From the NCBI GenBank assembly GCA_024637215.1, contig JAGXFM010000078.1, forward strand, positions 1-50,755: 50,755 nt of DNA, in the 5' to 3' direction. The first letter of the stretch is position 1. The number at the start of each line of letters is the position of its first letter. The DNA comes from Sulfuricurvum sp. Lineage in GTDB: Bacteria; Campylobacterota; Campylobacteria; Campylobacterales; Sulfurimonadaceae. The notes beneath the pieces were generated by a model, which was given only the letters and a program-made list of their open reading frames with translations, was not told where the DNA came from and did no database searches. Both the position numbers and the translations under genes were made by a program. Positions 41,032 through 50,459 of the stretch are shown piece after piece.

Positions 41032-42540
41032 ATGAAACAGTTACTCTGTGCTACCTTTGAAGGGATCGATGCCGCGCCGGTCGAAGTACAATTCACCGCG
41101 ACCAAAGGGCTACCCGCCTTTACCATAGTCGGAATGGCCAATACCGCTATCACCGAATCAAAAGAGCGTGTTAAATCAGCCCTCTTAAGTAACGGCTTTA
41201 CGTTTCCTCCCAAACGGCTTACCGTTAACCTTGCCCCCAGTGATTTGCGCAAAGAGGGGAGCCATTTTGATCTGCCCATTGCCACCCTGATCGCACTGGG
41301 AAATTATGAGGGAGATATAGGCGATTGGTATGTATTCGGGGAACTAGGATTGGACGGAAGTGTTACCGAAAATATTCTCCTCTACCCTATTATTCTCTCA
41401 CTTGCCAATCAAGGGACTATTTCTCGTGCCATAGTACCCAATGTAAGCCTCTCCAAGCTCTCTAAAATCCCTAATATCACTTTTTACGGCGTAGACTCTC
41501 TCTCCGAAGCACTTGAACTCTTACGCTCTGAAAAACTGCCTGAGGGGAAAGCGCATCTCAGTACCTTTGATTTCAATCATATCGTTCATAACGAAAAAAG
41601 CTACTATTACCATGAACACTATCCCCTCGATTTTATCGATATTAAAGGGCAAGAACACGCCAAACGCTCCGCATTGATTGCCGCTGCCGGAATGCATAAT
41701 TTGTTGCTTGAGGGCTCTCCGGGATCAGGGAAATCGATGATAGCCAAACGACTGGTTCACATTATGCCGCCGCTTCATAATGATGAGATGCTCGAGTGTG
41801 CCAAACTCGAAATATTAGAGGGAAAAGAGCCCTCGTTTACGCCGCTTCGCCCTTTTCGTTCCCCTCACCACTCCAGTACGGGGGCGAGTATCTTCGGAGG
41901 CGGAACGCATAAAGCACAAATCGGTGAAGTTGGATTGGCGCATGGGGGGATACTCTTTTTCGATGAACTCCCCCATTTCTCTAAAACGGTACTCGAAGCG
42001 CTCAGAGAGCCGTTAGAAGATCGCCATATCCGCATCTCGAGGGTGAATACCAAAGTCACCTATAATGCCAATTTTCTTTTTGTAGCGGCAATGAACCCTT
42101 GCCCTTGCGGGAATTTATTCAGCACTACCATAGCCTGCCGATGCAGTGATTTGGAGATCAACCGCTACAAATCACGCCTCTCCGACCCTTTTTTGGATCG
42201 AATCGATCTCTATGTGCAAATGCATGCCGTAAGTGCGGAAGATAAACCGAGTATCAGTTCCCATCAGCTTCATCTAAAAGTGCGAGAAGCATTTTTACGC
42301 CAAAAGATGCGCGGACAAGAACGACTAAACGGCGCATTGAGCGATGCTGAAATCGCACATTATTGCCCCTTAACCCCTGAAACACAGCACGTTATCGATC
42401 AGGCGATAGGGAGATTCGGATTATCGTTTCGGGCAGTGAGTCGTGTCCTCAAAGTAGCCCGAACGATTGCCGATATTGAAGGAGAAACAGATATAGGCAA
42501 AGCGCATCTTTTAGAAGCGCTCAGTTATCGGAAACGTTGA
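41032..42540 (+). CDS. comM: YifB/ComM family Mg-chelatase-like AAA+ ATPase
   Basis: A hexameric helicase family that promotes branch migration during natural transformation. The 502-residue protein has an N-terminal Lon-like domain (1-170, with FTIVGMANTAITESKERV and PSDLRKEGSHFDLPIA), Walker A GSPGSGKSMIAKRL, Walker B ILFFDELPHF, and zinc-finger-like Cys motifs (NPCPCGN, ACRCSD). The C-terminal domain has GLSFRAVSRVLKVARTIADI. Complete by length. The last 30 bases overlap the tail of the convergent histidine kinase gene. Confidence 0.93.
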   Translation: MKQLLCATFEGIDAAPVEVQFTATKGLPAFTIVGMANTAITESKERVKSALLSNGFTFPPKRLTVNLAPSDLRKEGSHFDLPIATLIALGNYEGDIGDWYVFGELGLDGSVTENILLYPIILSLANQGTISRAIVPNVSLSKLSKIPNITFYGVDSLSEALELLRSEKLPEGKAHLSTFDFNHIVHNEKSYYYHEHYPLDFIDIKGQEHAKRSALIAAAGMHNLLLEGSPGSGKSMIAKRLVHIMPPLHNDEMLECAKLEILEGKEPSFTPLRPFRSPHHSSTGASIFGGGTHKAQIGEVGLAHGGILFFDELPHFSKTVLEALREPLEDRHIRISRVNTKVTYNANFLFVAAMNPCPCGNLFSTTIACRCSDLEINRYKSRLSDPFLDRIDLYVQMHAVSAEDKPSISSHQLHLKVREAFLRQKMRGQERLNGALSDAEIAHYCPLTPETQHVIDQAIGRFGLSFRAVSRVLKVARTIADIEGETDIGKAHLLEALSYRKR

Positions 42541-43767
42541 TATTCCCAACCGATTATCTGTTTTAAAGATTAAATAAATCTGAAAATACTGCTTATTGCT
42601 TTGGATAGTGTAACCAAAGCCTAGTTCGTGACTTAACCGCTTTAACATCTTCTCTCCAATCTTTGAACTGAACAAATATTTTTCAGCGCCAATCGTATTG
42701 ATGATCACTACGGTTCGGCTTATCGGATCACACCCAATTTCTACAGTGGTATTTTCTTGTGCATACGTAATAGCATTTTCAAGCAGAGCACTCAAAACTT
42801 TAAGCAAGAGTTTTTTGGGAACTTTAACTGAAAAAGAGTCTTTCGGCAATTGAAGTCTTAATTGTTTGCGTTGAATCAATATTTCCATTTTAGTTTTGAG
42901 CATCTGGAACGTGTTAACTATATCAACCGTACTCGCTTCTTCAAAATCCGAACTCTCTAAAAATAGTACATTTTTAAGTTCACTGGTTAGCCTCTCGATA
43001 TCATGACCTAAATCATCCATAAATTTATCTTTACTATAGTCATTATTGCTTTGATAGACATCGAGCCTAGACTGCATCAGGGCTAAAGGAGTTTTTAGCT
43101 CATGGGCTGCTTCTTTAAACAATTCTGTTTCTTTCAGCCGATACCCCTCTATTCGTCGTACCAATGTTGCAAATGCGGCAGAGACTTCTTTGATCTCAGA
43201 TGAAGCATCATTAATAGTTAAATCAAATGGATTTTCCCGTTTCCATTCACGAGTTTTGAGTGCTAACAATACCAAAGGTTTCATATAAAAATCTAGTATA
43301 AAAATCACAATAATTAAAATGATCACCAACGAAATAATATAACGCAACAGTAATTTTTCACCATATTTACGGGTAGACTTGTCAACTTTAAGATGATTAC
43401 TAGTGGCATTGAGATAATACCCGCTAGAGAGTTTTATAGAAGCTGCAATCTGTTTTTCATGAGTCCTATACGGATTAACAGAAACAATAAAGTTCAATCC
43501 ACTTACTTCTGAGTCAGATAGAATCATCTTATTATGGGGAATTGTATAAAGGAAACTCATATTACTAGAAGGAGACAAAGGTGAAGTGATATATTCATCA
43601 ATGCTTTCAATGAGAAGATGTTGAAGTATCTTTTCGGCATCTTCCGTTTTTTCTGTGTGAATTGTTTTGATAGCGATAACCCAATTGACACTGAATGCGA
43701 TTGCAATCCCTATCGAAAAAATAAGGGTGATTTTAAATTTTAGTGAATGGCTCCATTTAAAATTCAA
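42511..43767 (-). CDS. Sensor histidine kinase of metal-efflux operon
   Basis: A 418-residue membrane kinase with TM1 at about 10-30, TM2 at about 142-160 and a 110-residue periplasmic sensor domain between. A HAMP-like linker follows. The phosphoacceptor is His222 in the H-box (EAAHELKTPLAL). The N-box is LLENAITYA. The expected D-x-G-x-G motif of the ATP site is poor (INTIGAEKY), with Asn for Asp, and the G2 box is reduced to HELGFGYTI. Such changes are seen in some working kinases. It overlaps its response regulator by 11 bases and is the last gene of the operon. Confidence 0.88.
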   Translation of the reverse strand: MNFKWSHSLKFKITLIFSIGIAIAFSVNWVIAIKTIHTEKTEDAEKILQHLLIESIDEYITSPLSPSSNMSFLYTIPHNKMILSDSEVSGLNFIVSVNPYRTHEKQIAASIKLSSGYYLNATSNHLKVDKSTRKYGEKLLLRYIISLVIILIIVIFILDFYMKPLVLLALKTREWKRENPFDLTINDASSEIKEVSAAFATLVRRIEGYRLKETELFKEAAHELKTPLALMQSRLDVYQSNNDYSKDKFMDDLGHDIERLTSELKNVLFLESSDFEEASTVDIVNTFQMLKTKMEILIQRKQLRLQLPKDSFSVKVPKKLLLKVLSALLENAITYAQENTTVEIGCDPISRTVVIINTIGAEKYLFSSKIGEKMLKRLSHELGFGYTIQSNKQYFQIYLIFKTDNRLGISTFPITERF

Positions 43768-44404
43768 TGAGATATCCTCGTGTTTTGATTGTTTTTATAA
43801 TATTGGGATGAACTTTTCGACGTATACGACCTATCAACTCATCAATTGCATTCGAAGTAATATTTTGCGGATTGTCATAGATTGCATCCATAATTTCCTC
43901 CCGAGATGCAATCCTGCCTCTCTCAATAAGATAAAAAAATACACTTTGCTCAGTAGCACTGAGGATAATAGAAATTCCATCTTTTTTAATCGTTTTATTC
44001 TGTAAATCGACTTCAACCCCTTCAAAAATTCTTATGTTAGGCGCATAGCGTCGTTTAAGAGCCAACAATCTTGCCCGAAGCTCTTTGATATCAAACGGTT
44101 TTTCGAGATAATCATCAGCACCGTATTCAAGGCCCTGCACTTTATCATCAATACTTCCCATCGCACTCAGGACTAAGATACCCATTGATGCATTTTTATT
44201 TTTACTATACCTGATCAGTTCTTGTATATGATCCGTACCGTGAAATGTTCGATCAACAATGAACATACTATAGCTATAAGCATCTAAATACGATTTTACT
44301 TCATCGATTTCGCTTGCCGTATCGATAATCCATTCACTATTTTGCAAAGAAATATTTAGCAACTCAAGAAGTTCAGGTTCATCATCAGCAATTAACAATC
44401 GCAT
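43757..44404 (-). CDS. OmpR/PhoB-family response regulator
   Basis: A 215-residue regulator. The receiver domain (1-115) has the acidic pair D7-D8, phospho-acceptor Asp51 (IVDRTFHG) and conserved Lys102 (EKPFDIKEL). The C-terminal winged helix (about 130-215) ends in the canonical IIKTIKTRGYLIEF. It pairs with the adjacent histidine kinase. It likely controls the RND efflux operon in which it is encoded; direct repeats near 50389-50405 upstream of the first gene suit this type of regulator. Confidence 0.92.
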   Translation of the reverse strand: MRLLIADDEPELLELLNISLQNSEWIIDTASEIDEVKSYLDAYSYSMFIVDRTFHGTDHIQELIRYSKNKNASMGILVLSAMGSIDDKVQGLEYGADDYLEKPFDIKELRARLLALKRRYAPNIRIFEGVEVDLQNKTIKKDGISIILSATEQSVFFYLIERGRIASREEIMDAIYDNPQNITSNAIDELIGRIRRKVHPNIIKTIKTRGYLIEF

Positions 44405-44692
44405 TTATAGCTCACTGACCCCATAAGTATACATTCGGATTGTTTTACCTATAAGTTGGTTTTTTATTGACTCCGCCAGTACTATCACTTGTTCACGCTC
44501 TAAAAAGAGCCTGAACATGCCGAACTCTGCTCTAGCACTCACTTGTTCCTGTGCACTGACCAAAAAAGCTCCTGCACCATAGCGTTTACAGGGAAAATAA
44601 TAAAAATCATTATACCCCTCTGCCAACAAAAAATCGACTAAGATGTCTTTATTACTTATTTCAAAATAGATATCCATGCCATCCAAATTCAT
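44405..44692 (-). CDS. DUF3240-like small protein of heavy-metal efflux operon
   Basis: A 95-residue soluble protein with a ferredoxin-like beta-alpha-beta pattern (MDIYFEISNKDILVDFLLAE, then the C-terminal IRMYTYGVSEL). It resembles DUF3240 proteins, which are encoded beside CzcA/CusA pumps and recall PII-like regulators in fold. Motifs such as RLFLEREQVIVLAES fit the family. It overlaps the pump gene by four bases and is followed directly by the response regulator. The function is unknown. Confidence 0.75.
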   Translation of the reverse strand: MNLDGMDIYFEISNKDILVDFLLAEGYNDFYYFPCKRYGAGAFLVSAQEQVSARAEFGMFRLFLEREQVIVLAESIKNQLIGKTIRMYTYGVSEL

Positions 44693-47600
44693 TTTTGCCC
44701 CCGAATATAGATCATTTTAAAGGCCGGTGGCAAAATGAGAAGCGTTAAAATAGTGGATGTCACCAATCCTCCTAATACAACAATTGCCAGCGGCTTTTGG
44801 ATTTCACTCCCAATGCCTGAGGCAAATAACAATGGCAAAAGACCTAAAGCGGCAATAAATGCCGTCATAAGGACTGGTCGAAGCCGTCTGCGCGCCCCCT
44901 CAGCAACTGCATCATCAATCGAATAACCATTTCCTAAAAGTGTATTGAAGTAGCTGACCATCACAACTCCATTAAGTACGGCAATTCCAAAAAGAGCGAT
45001 AAATCCGACGGATGCCGGAACAGAAAGATACTCTCCACTAAAATACAATGAGATAATACCTCCCGTTACTGCAAACGGAATATTAAGCAAAATAAGTACA
45101 GTAGCACTTACAGAGCGGAACGTAAAGAAAAGAATTAGAAAAATGACCCCTATACTGATCGGAATAACAGTCATTAACTTAGCGGCTGCACGCTGCTGAT
45201 TCTCAAATTGTCCGCCGTATACAATACTATACCCTTGAGGAAGTTTGATATTGACATCGATTTTTTGTTTGGCTTCTTCTACGAAACCAACCAAATCACG
45301 CCCTTCAACATTTGCACGTATCGTACTGTATCTTTGTCCGTTTTCACGATCTACTTTCAAAGCGCCTTCACTCGTTTCAATTTGGGCAACACTCGAGATA
45401 GGAACCGAAAAACCGTCGCTTAACGGAATTTCTAAAGATTTAAAAAGTTCCATATCCTGTGAAACTTCACTGTCAAATCGCATTAATACCGGTATTCTTG
45501 TATTGTCGACTGAAAGCTCATCAATAGTGACTCCTTCCAAGGCTGTTTTCAAAAAGAGTTCAAGCTCAGCTGTATCGACACCTGTTTTAGCCGATTCCGT
45601 TCGATTCGGCTTTACACTAAGATAATTTACCCCTTCATTCAGTGTCGTAAACACTTCAGATGAGCCTTTGATTTCACCAAGGGTATCCGCAATATTTTGA
45701 CTGAGTTCATTCAGCTTATCAATATCACTTCCATAAATCTTGACAGCCAAATCACCCCGCGAGCCCGTTAACATCTCGGATATCCTCATTTCAATCGGTT
45801 GCGTAAAACTGAAACTAATACCCGGGAAATTTTTGAGTGATTCTTGAATTTTACTTTTTATTTCCTCTTTATTTTTAGCTTTCCACTCTTCTTGGGGTTT
45901 TAAAGTAATAAACGTATCCGTTTGATTTAATCCCATAGGGTCAAGCCCGAGTTCATCTGAACCGGTTCTTGCAACAATCGTTTGAATCTCTGGGACATGT
46001 TCTAATATAGTACGTTGTATTGCAAGATTAAGTTCTTTGGATTTTTCAAGTGAAATGGAAGGAGGGGTTTCAATTCCTAAAATAATATCACCTTCATCCA
46101 AAGTCGGCATAAAGCTTTTTCCCACAAAGGCAAATAATGTAAAACTCAGAATTAAAAACACAATAGCACCGGTAAAAAGTACTTTTGTACGTGTCATTGC
46201 AAAATTCAACATTGGTGCATAAAGACGAGTAAAAAAATTCCCAATGAAAGTCTCTTTATGCGGAGTACTTTTTAAAATTAGAGAGCATACAACTGGAATG
46301 AGTGTTAAAGAGAGGAAAAGTGAACCGAAAAGTGCAAAAACAATGGTCATTGCTACAGGAGCAAATAATTTTCCCTCCAGCCCTTCCAGTGTCAATAACG
46401 GTAAAAACACAACCGCAATAATCAAGATACCGCTGAAAACTGCTGTACTTACCTCCTTCGTAGCGCGATAAACCTGATGTAATTTTGGAAGTGACGTATC
46501 GTTCTCACTGAGTTTTGAAAAGGAATTTTCAACAACGACGACCGCAGAATCAACTAACATGCCAATTGCAATTGCCAACCCTCCCAAACTCATCAGATTG
46601 GCACTCAACCCAAAATATTTCATGAGTAAAAAAGCAATCGCAATTGAAAATGGTAAAATGACACTCACAGCAATCGCCGCACGTACATCTCCTAAAAATA
46701 CCATCAAAAGAATAATGACTAAGATGATGGCTTCAATCAAAGCTTTAGAAACCGTCCCTACCGCCTTTTCGATCAAATCACTTCGATCATAGAACGGAAC
46801 GATACTAACACCTGATGGGAGCATTGGTTTAAGCTCATCAAGTCTCTCTTTTATCTGCTCAATTGTCTCTTGAGCATTCGCCCCTTTAAGTGTCAGAACA
46901 AGCCCCTCGGTTGCTTCACCAATACCGTCTTTTGTTACATATCCAAGACGTGTTCGCGAGTCATCCCTTACTTCACAAAAATCCCCTACACGAATCGGTC
47001 CGTTATGGGAGTGGATCGTAATATTGGCAATTTCGCTTGCATCTTTAACACCGCTTTGAACTTTAACTAAATAGCTCTCTTCGTTTGCATCGACCCGCCC
47101 CGCACCGTCGTTCTTAAGATTTTTTTCCAATGTCTCCTGAAGCACACTCAGCGGTATCCCCAAATTTTGCATGGCCGTATAATCGGGCTGAACTACGATG
47201 GCACGTGATTCACCCCCAAGAGCATTTACATCAGCAACACCCTTTGCTCCTCGTAATACTGGACGAATAACAAAATCAAGAAGTTCACGTTTCTCTTTTT
47301 GACTCAAACTCCCTTCAATGGTAAACATAAAAGCTTCGCCTAAAGGCGTAGTGATAGGTGCCATACCTCCATTAACCCCTTTAGGGAGTGTAGGTAAAAG
47401 TGATGCAAGTTTTTCAGAGACCTGTGCACGTGCACGGTAGATATCGGTACCATCATTAAAGTCAATCGTGATATCTGCAATGGCATATTTTGAAGTACTT
47501 TTAAGAAGCTTTTGATTTTCAAGTCCTAATAACTCAGCTTCAAGTAGCTTAACAACACGGTTTTCAACCTCTTCAGGTGTCATCCCCGGCGCTTTTAAAA

Positions 47601-47748
47601 TGATTTTGACCTGAGTCGATGAAATATCAGGAAACGCATCAATCGGTATTTTATAAAAAGAGTAAACCCCATACCCGAACAACGCCAAAGAGAGGAGAAT
47701 AACAATGAGTCGTTGTTTGAGTGAAAATTCAATAATAGAATTAAGCAT
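44689..47748 (-). CDS. Heavy-metal efflux RND pump, CusA/CzcA family
   Basis: A 1019-residue inner-membrane proton-driven pump. It has twelve predicted helices and two large periplasmic loops. Family motifs are PIDAFPDISSTQVKII, PGMTPEEVENRV, FMPTLDEGDIIL and the TM4 motif AIGMLVDSAVVVVEN, containing the proton-relay Asp. TM4 is not the DFG-type of Zn/Co/Cd pumps (CzcA), but I cannot see the Met triad that defines CusA, so the metal is left open. The start overlaps the adaptor stop by TAATG. Forms a tripartite envelope complex with the adaptor and TolC-like proteins upstream. Confidence 0.95.
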   Translation of the reverse strand: MLNSIIEFSLKQRLIVILLSLALFGYGVYSFYKIPIDAFPDISSTQVKIILKAPGMTPEEVENRVVKLLEAELLGLENQKLLKSTSKYAIADITIDFNDGTDIYRARAQVSEKLASLLPTLPKGVNGGMAPITTPLGEAFMFTIEGSLSQKEKRELLDFVIRPVLRGAKGVADVNALGGESRAIVVQPDYTAMQNLGIPLSVLQETLEKNLKNDGAGRVDANEESYLVKVQSGVKDASEIANITIHSHNGPIRVGDFCEVRDDSRTRLGYVTKDGIGEATEGLVLTLKGANAQETIEQIKERLDELKPMLPSGVSIVPFYDRSDLIEKAVGTVSKALIEAIILVIILLMVFLGDVRAAIAVSVILPFSIAIAFLLMKYFGLSANLMSLGGLAIAIGMLVDSAVVVVENSFSKLSENDTSLPKLHQVYRATKEVSTAVFSGILIIAVVFLPLLTLEGLEGKLFAPVAMTIVFALFGSLFLSLTLIPVVCSLILKSTPHKETFIGNFFTRLYAPMLNFAMTRTKVLFTGAIVFLILSFTLFAFVGKSFMPTLDEGDIILGIETPPSISLEKSKELNLAIQRTILEHVPEIQTIVARTGSDELGLDPMGLNQTDTFITLKPQEEWKAKNKEEIKSKIQESLKNFPGISFSFTQPIEMRISEMLTGSRGDLAVKIYGSDIDKLNELSQNIADTLGEIKGSSEVFTTLNEGVNYLSVKPNRTESAKTGVDTAELELFLKTALEGVTIDELSVDNTRIPVLMRFDSEVSQDMELFKSLEIPLSDGFSVPISSVAQIETSEGALKVDRENGQRYSTIRANVEGRDLVGFVEEAKQKIDVNIKLPQGYSIVYGGQFENQQRAAAKLMTVIPISIGVIFLILFFTFRSVSATVLILLNIPFAVTGGIISLYFSGEYLSVPASVGFIALFGIAVLNGVVMVSYFNTLLGNGYSIDDAVAEGARRRLRPVLMTAFIAALGLLPLLFASGIGSEIQKPLAIVVLGGLVTSTILTLLILPPAFKMIYIRGQK

Positions 47749-48797
47749 TATTCAAATCCCAGTCCGCTTAATGCGCCTTTGAGAGTAATGATTCCATCGC
47801 TTGCAACTTCTGATGTTACGCTAAAGCCCTCCGGTTTGACAGCTATGTGTTCTTTGTAAATTTTTTGAACCTGAATTACTTGAGCCTTAAAACCGCCTGC
47901 TGTTTTGACAAAACAGATATCATTTTTCTTATATTTTGTAACAGAAGATCGTGGCAATAACATCCATTTATCTGTTTGGGTTGAAGCGATATAAAATTCT
48001 CCCGAGGTCCCTGCCCGATAATTATTGTTTGAATCTAAAACGGCTATTGCGATAGCTGAATTGTTCATCACGTCAACAGCAGAGGATATCGCCGTGATTT
48101 TCCCCGCTTGTGAGCCTGTTTTATCGGTTACCAATGCTCCTTTATGAATACTTCCGATCATTTTAGGTGGAATTTTAATGTATGCACTAAGGGCATTTCC
48201 ACTGGCTATCTTTAGATAAGGGACAAAAGGTTCAATCTTTTCTCCGGCTTTGAGGGGAGCATGCGCCAAAATTCCATTTTGGCGCGAGCGTATTGTAAAC
48301 ATCATTCCATTTTTTGGACGAATATCCGCACCTGAAAATATAAAACGGTTCTCGATTTCAGCTACTTTAGATTGTAAACTCATTACTTCTAGTGTACTCT
48401 TTTGTGATTCGCGTAATGATATTACTCCGTCTTTGTAAAGAGCATGATCTTTTTGTGCATATTCTTGAGCTAATTTTAGACGATTCCTAAGATCGTTGAG
48501 TTCGTAACTGCTCGCAAGTAGCGCAGAAGAAGCTATCGTACAAATTACCTCCCCTTTTTTGACACTATCACCCGTTTGTTTCATTAATTCAGACACAGTG
48601 GCTTCAGAACTTAAACTATAATTTTTTGCTCCCTTGTCACTATAATCAAACGTTCCAATAAAAGGTCCCATAGCTTCAGACTGTATCATTCGTACTGGTT
48701 CAACCACAACACCCATTTTTTTCATTTGTGCTTCGCTAATCGTGATTTGCGCCATTACTGCCGTTGCTGCCATAAGCAGTAGTAAACTTCGCTTCAT
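47748..48797 (-). CDS. RND efflux periplasmic adaptor (membrane fusion protein)
   Basis: Adaptor linking the RND pump to the outer-membrane channel. The roughly 349-residue protein has a signal peptide (MKRSLLLLMAATAVMAQ), a split lipoyl/barrel domain (YSLSSEATVSELMKQTGDSV, MFTIRSRQNGILAHAPLKAG), a short alpha-hairpin with about two coiled-coil helices (80-140), and a C-terminal membrane-proximal domain. An in-frame start two codons upstream (48803) is possible; I chose ATG 48797, because it overlaps the preceding stop as TAATG. No extra His/Met-rich N-terminal metal-binding region is seen. Confidence 0.9.
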   Translation of the reverse strand: MKRSLLLLMAATAVMAQITISEAQMKKMGVVVEPVRMIQSEAMGPFIGTFDYSDKGAKNYSLSSEATVSELMKQTGDSVKKGEVICTIASSALLASSYELNDLRNRLKLAQEYAQKDHALYKDGVISLRESQKSTLEVMSLQSKVAEIENRFIFSGADIRPKNGMMFTIRSRQNGILAHAPLKAGEKIEPFVPYLKIASGNALSAYIKIPPKMIGSIHKGALVTDKTGSQAGKITAISSAVDVMNNSAIAIAVLDSNNNYRAGTSGEFYIASTQTDKWMLLPRSSVTKYKKNDICFVKTAGGFKAQVIQVQKIYKEHIAVKPEGFSVTSEVASDGIITLKGALSGLGFE

Positions 48798-49981
48798 TAC
48801 CAAATTCTCCCTATTTTTTCTTCGATTTCAGCCATCTCTTGAATGTAGCTTTGTTTCAATTCAAGGGTGTGCAAACGTGCATCATAATACGCATTTTTGG
48901 TGGCTAAGTATTCAAACTGCCCCATTACTCCCCCTTCATACCCTTTTTGTGCCATTACAAAAAGAGTCTCATATTGTTTTTCATTTTCACGTAACACTTT
49001 GATTCTCTCTTCACGCTCGCTTAAGTGCTCTACTAATCCAGCGACACTAAGTTGAAGCTTTTGCTTACTTACTTCCCGTAAATGAACTAAAGCACTGCGC
49101 TCACTCATTAAAGCAGCAATTTTGTTCTCATTTTTGCTACTAAAGGCCAAGGGAATCGTGAGACGGAAATCAACACTGTTTTGTGTTGGTTCTTGTGTTA
49201 CTCCGATCCCGATCGATACCGATTCAACGGTTGAATGTCTAACAGATGCAATTGATCCATTCAATGCTTCAATACGGTCATCCAATGATTTTAGTAATGG
49301 AGCCTCTTTGAGACGATCATCTAAAGCACTAGATTCTATAAACGTGAATTCCATATCGTCGATGATTACTTCATCCTTCATCATTACCGCTTCTTTTAGA
49401 CGGTATTGAGCATGTTCGGCTTCCATAAGAGTTGCTGCAACTTCTTGGAGTGTAGCGCGATACTCGCTATCCAAACGTAACAGTTCCATCTGTGACAATC
49501 GTCCTGCTTTAAATTTTTTCTCTCCTGCAAGGTAAGCTTCATGGGAAAAATCCCGTTTTTGGGTAAGAATTGAACTGCGTTCTTGTTCCAACCCGTACAA
49601 AAGCCAATCACGCTTTAAACTAATTTGTATCTGCCCCTTCTGGGCAACCATCTCATGCTGTATCCCTTTTTTTAACAGTTCAAACTCATGTTCTTGTGCC
49701 GAACGAAGTACTGGATTTTTAAGCGAGTAGTCCACCATAATCCCATATTCTCTACCGCTATTAGCACTATCATCGGCACGAATTTTTCGCGCCGATGTTT
49801 CGATACTTATAGGTTCAGAAGCCATACTGGAAGCTTTTTCAAATCCTATAGTATTCATACGTCCATTGGACTGAATCATCTCCCCGGATGTAGAATAAGC
49901 ACGTTCTGAGAGATCGTTAAAACTGATCCCATATCCCAAAAACGGTATGAAAAGGAGACTATACCCACACACATACTTCAT
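48797..49981 (-). CDS. TolC/CzcC-like outer-membrane efflux channel
   Basis: A 394-residue outer-membrane factor with a signal peptide (MKYVCGYSLLFIPFLGYGIS). Two repeats of long alpha-helices fill the mature protein, as in CusC/CzcC (for example GRLSQMELLRLDSEYRATLQ, and GVMGQFEYLATKNAYYDARL near the end). Length is slightly short of typical TolC (about 450). It overlaps the PepSY-like gene by four bases and the adaptor by one. Confidence 0.88.
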   Translation of the reverse strand: MKYVCGYSLLFIPFLGYGISFNDLSERAYSTSGEMIQSNGRMNTIGFEKASSMASEPISIETSARKIRADDSANSGREYGIMVDYSLKNPVLRSAQEHEFELLKKGIQHEMVAQKGQIQISLKRDWLLYGLEQERSSILTQKRDFSHEAYLAGEKKFKAGRLSQMELLRLDSEYRATLQEVAATLMEAEHAQYRLKEAVMMKDEVIIDDMEFTFIESSALDDRLKEAPLLKSLDDRIEALNGSIASVRHSTVESVSIGIGVTQEPTQNSVDFRLTIPLAFSSKNENKIAALMSERSALVHLREVSKQKLQLSVAGLVEHLSEREERIKVLRENEKQYETLFVMAQKGYEGGVMGQFEYLATKNAYYDARLHTLELKQSYIQEMAEIEEKIGRIW

Positions 49982-50340
49982 TGGAGCGGTTCCGTTTTTA
50001 AAATCGACCCGTTAGTAGGATCAACATAAAGACGTAACATTTTTGCACTCGTATCCGTAGCATATACTTGATACACTAATTCCGAAGCAATATCACGAAG
50101 TTTGATATTGCTAATAGTATAGCCTTGTAAAGAGAGTTTATTTTTAATTTGCATCTCATCCATAGGGGCAAGTGAGCGTAAATATTGACGCTCTTCGAGT
50201 TTTTGCACAGGATGATTTTTATGATTACCAAAAGTGTATTTAAGATGTTCTTGCGTCGGTACGTTGACAGAGGAACCTATTGATGTACCATAGAGCGAAA
50301 GAGAGACGAGTGCTAGTGAGATAAGCGGAAGTGTTTTCAT
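49978..50340 (-). CDS. Periplasmic PepSY-like domain protein
   Basis: A 120-residue secreted protein with a signal peptide (about 1-19). The C-terminal 65 residues resemble a PepSY domain: EMQIKNKLSLQGYTISNIKL, ASELVYQVYATDTS, then LRLYVDPTNGSILKTEP. PepSY domains in metal operons are thought to bind metals or control proteases or sensors. It is the first gene of the seven-gene efflux and two-component operon, so it may help the kinase to sense or the pump to collect its metal. Overlaps the channel gene by four bases. Confidence 0.75.
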   Translation of the reverse strand: MKTLPLISLALVSLSLYGTSIGSSVNVPTQEHLKYTFGNHKNHPVQKLEERQYLRSLAPMDEMQIKNKLSLQGYTISNIKLRDIASELVYQVYATDTSAKMLRLYVDPTNGSILKTEPLQ

Positions 50341-50362
50341 GATGCGACCCCATAATTTAAAT

Positions 50363-50405
50363 ATTATGTTGACATCTTATGCATCCTGCATGAGAAAATC
50401 ATGAG
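50363..50405 (-). promoter_or_regulatory. Promoter and response-regulator-type direct repeats of the efflux operon
   Basis: On the minus strand CTCATG occurs twice (50400-50405 and 50389-50394), 11 bases start to start, the spacing used by OmpR/PhoB-family regulators. A CATAAT -10 candidate is at 50363-50368, so the repeats fall at or just upstream of the -35. No good -35 hexamer is present, which fits an activated promoter. Confidence 0.5.
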
Positions 50406-50459
50406 AATGGAATCCCCCTCAAGCAGAGAGGTTGAAGTTCGATTCACTTAAAACAGGAA

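Noticed and set aside
50415-50455. tRNA fragment (GTTCGATTC resembles a T arm)
   Set aside because: There is no matching acceptor stem, D arm or anticodon arm in the preceding bases; a single T-arm-like string is not enough.
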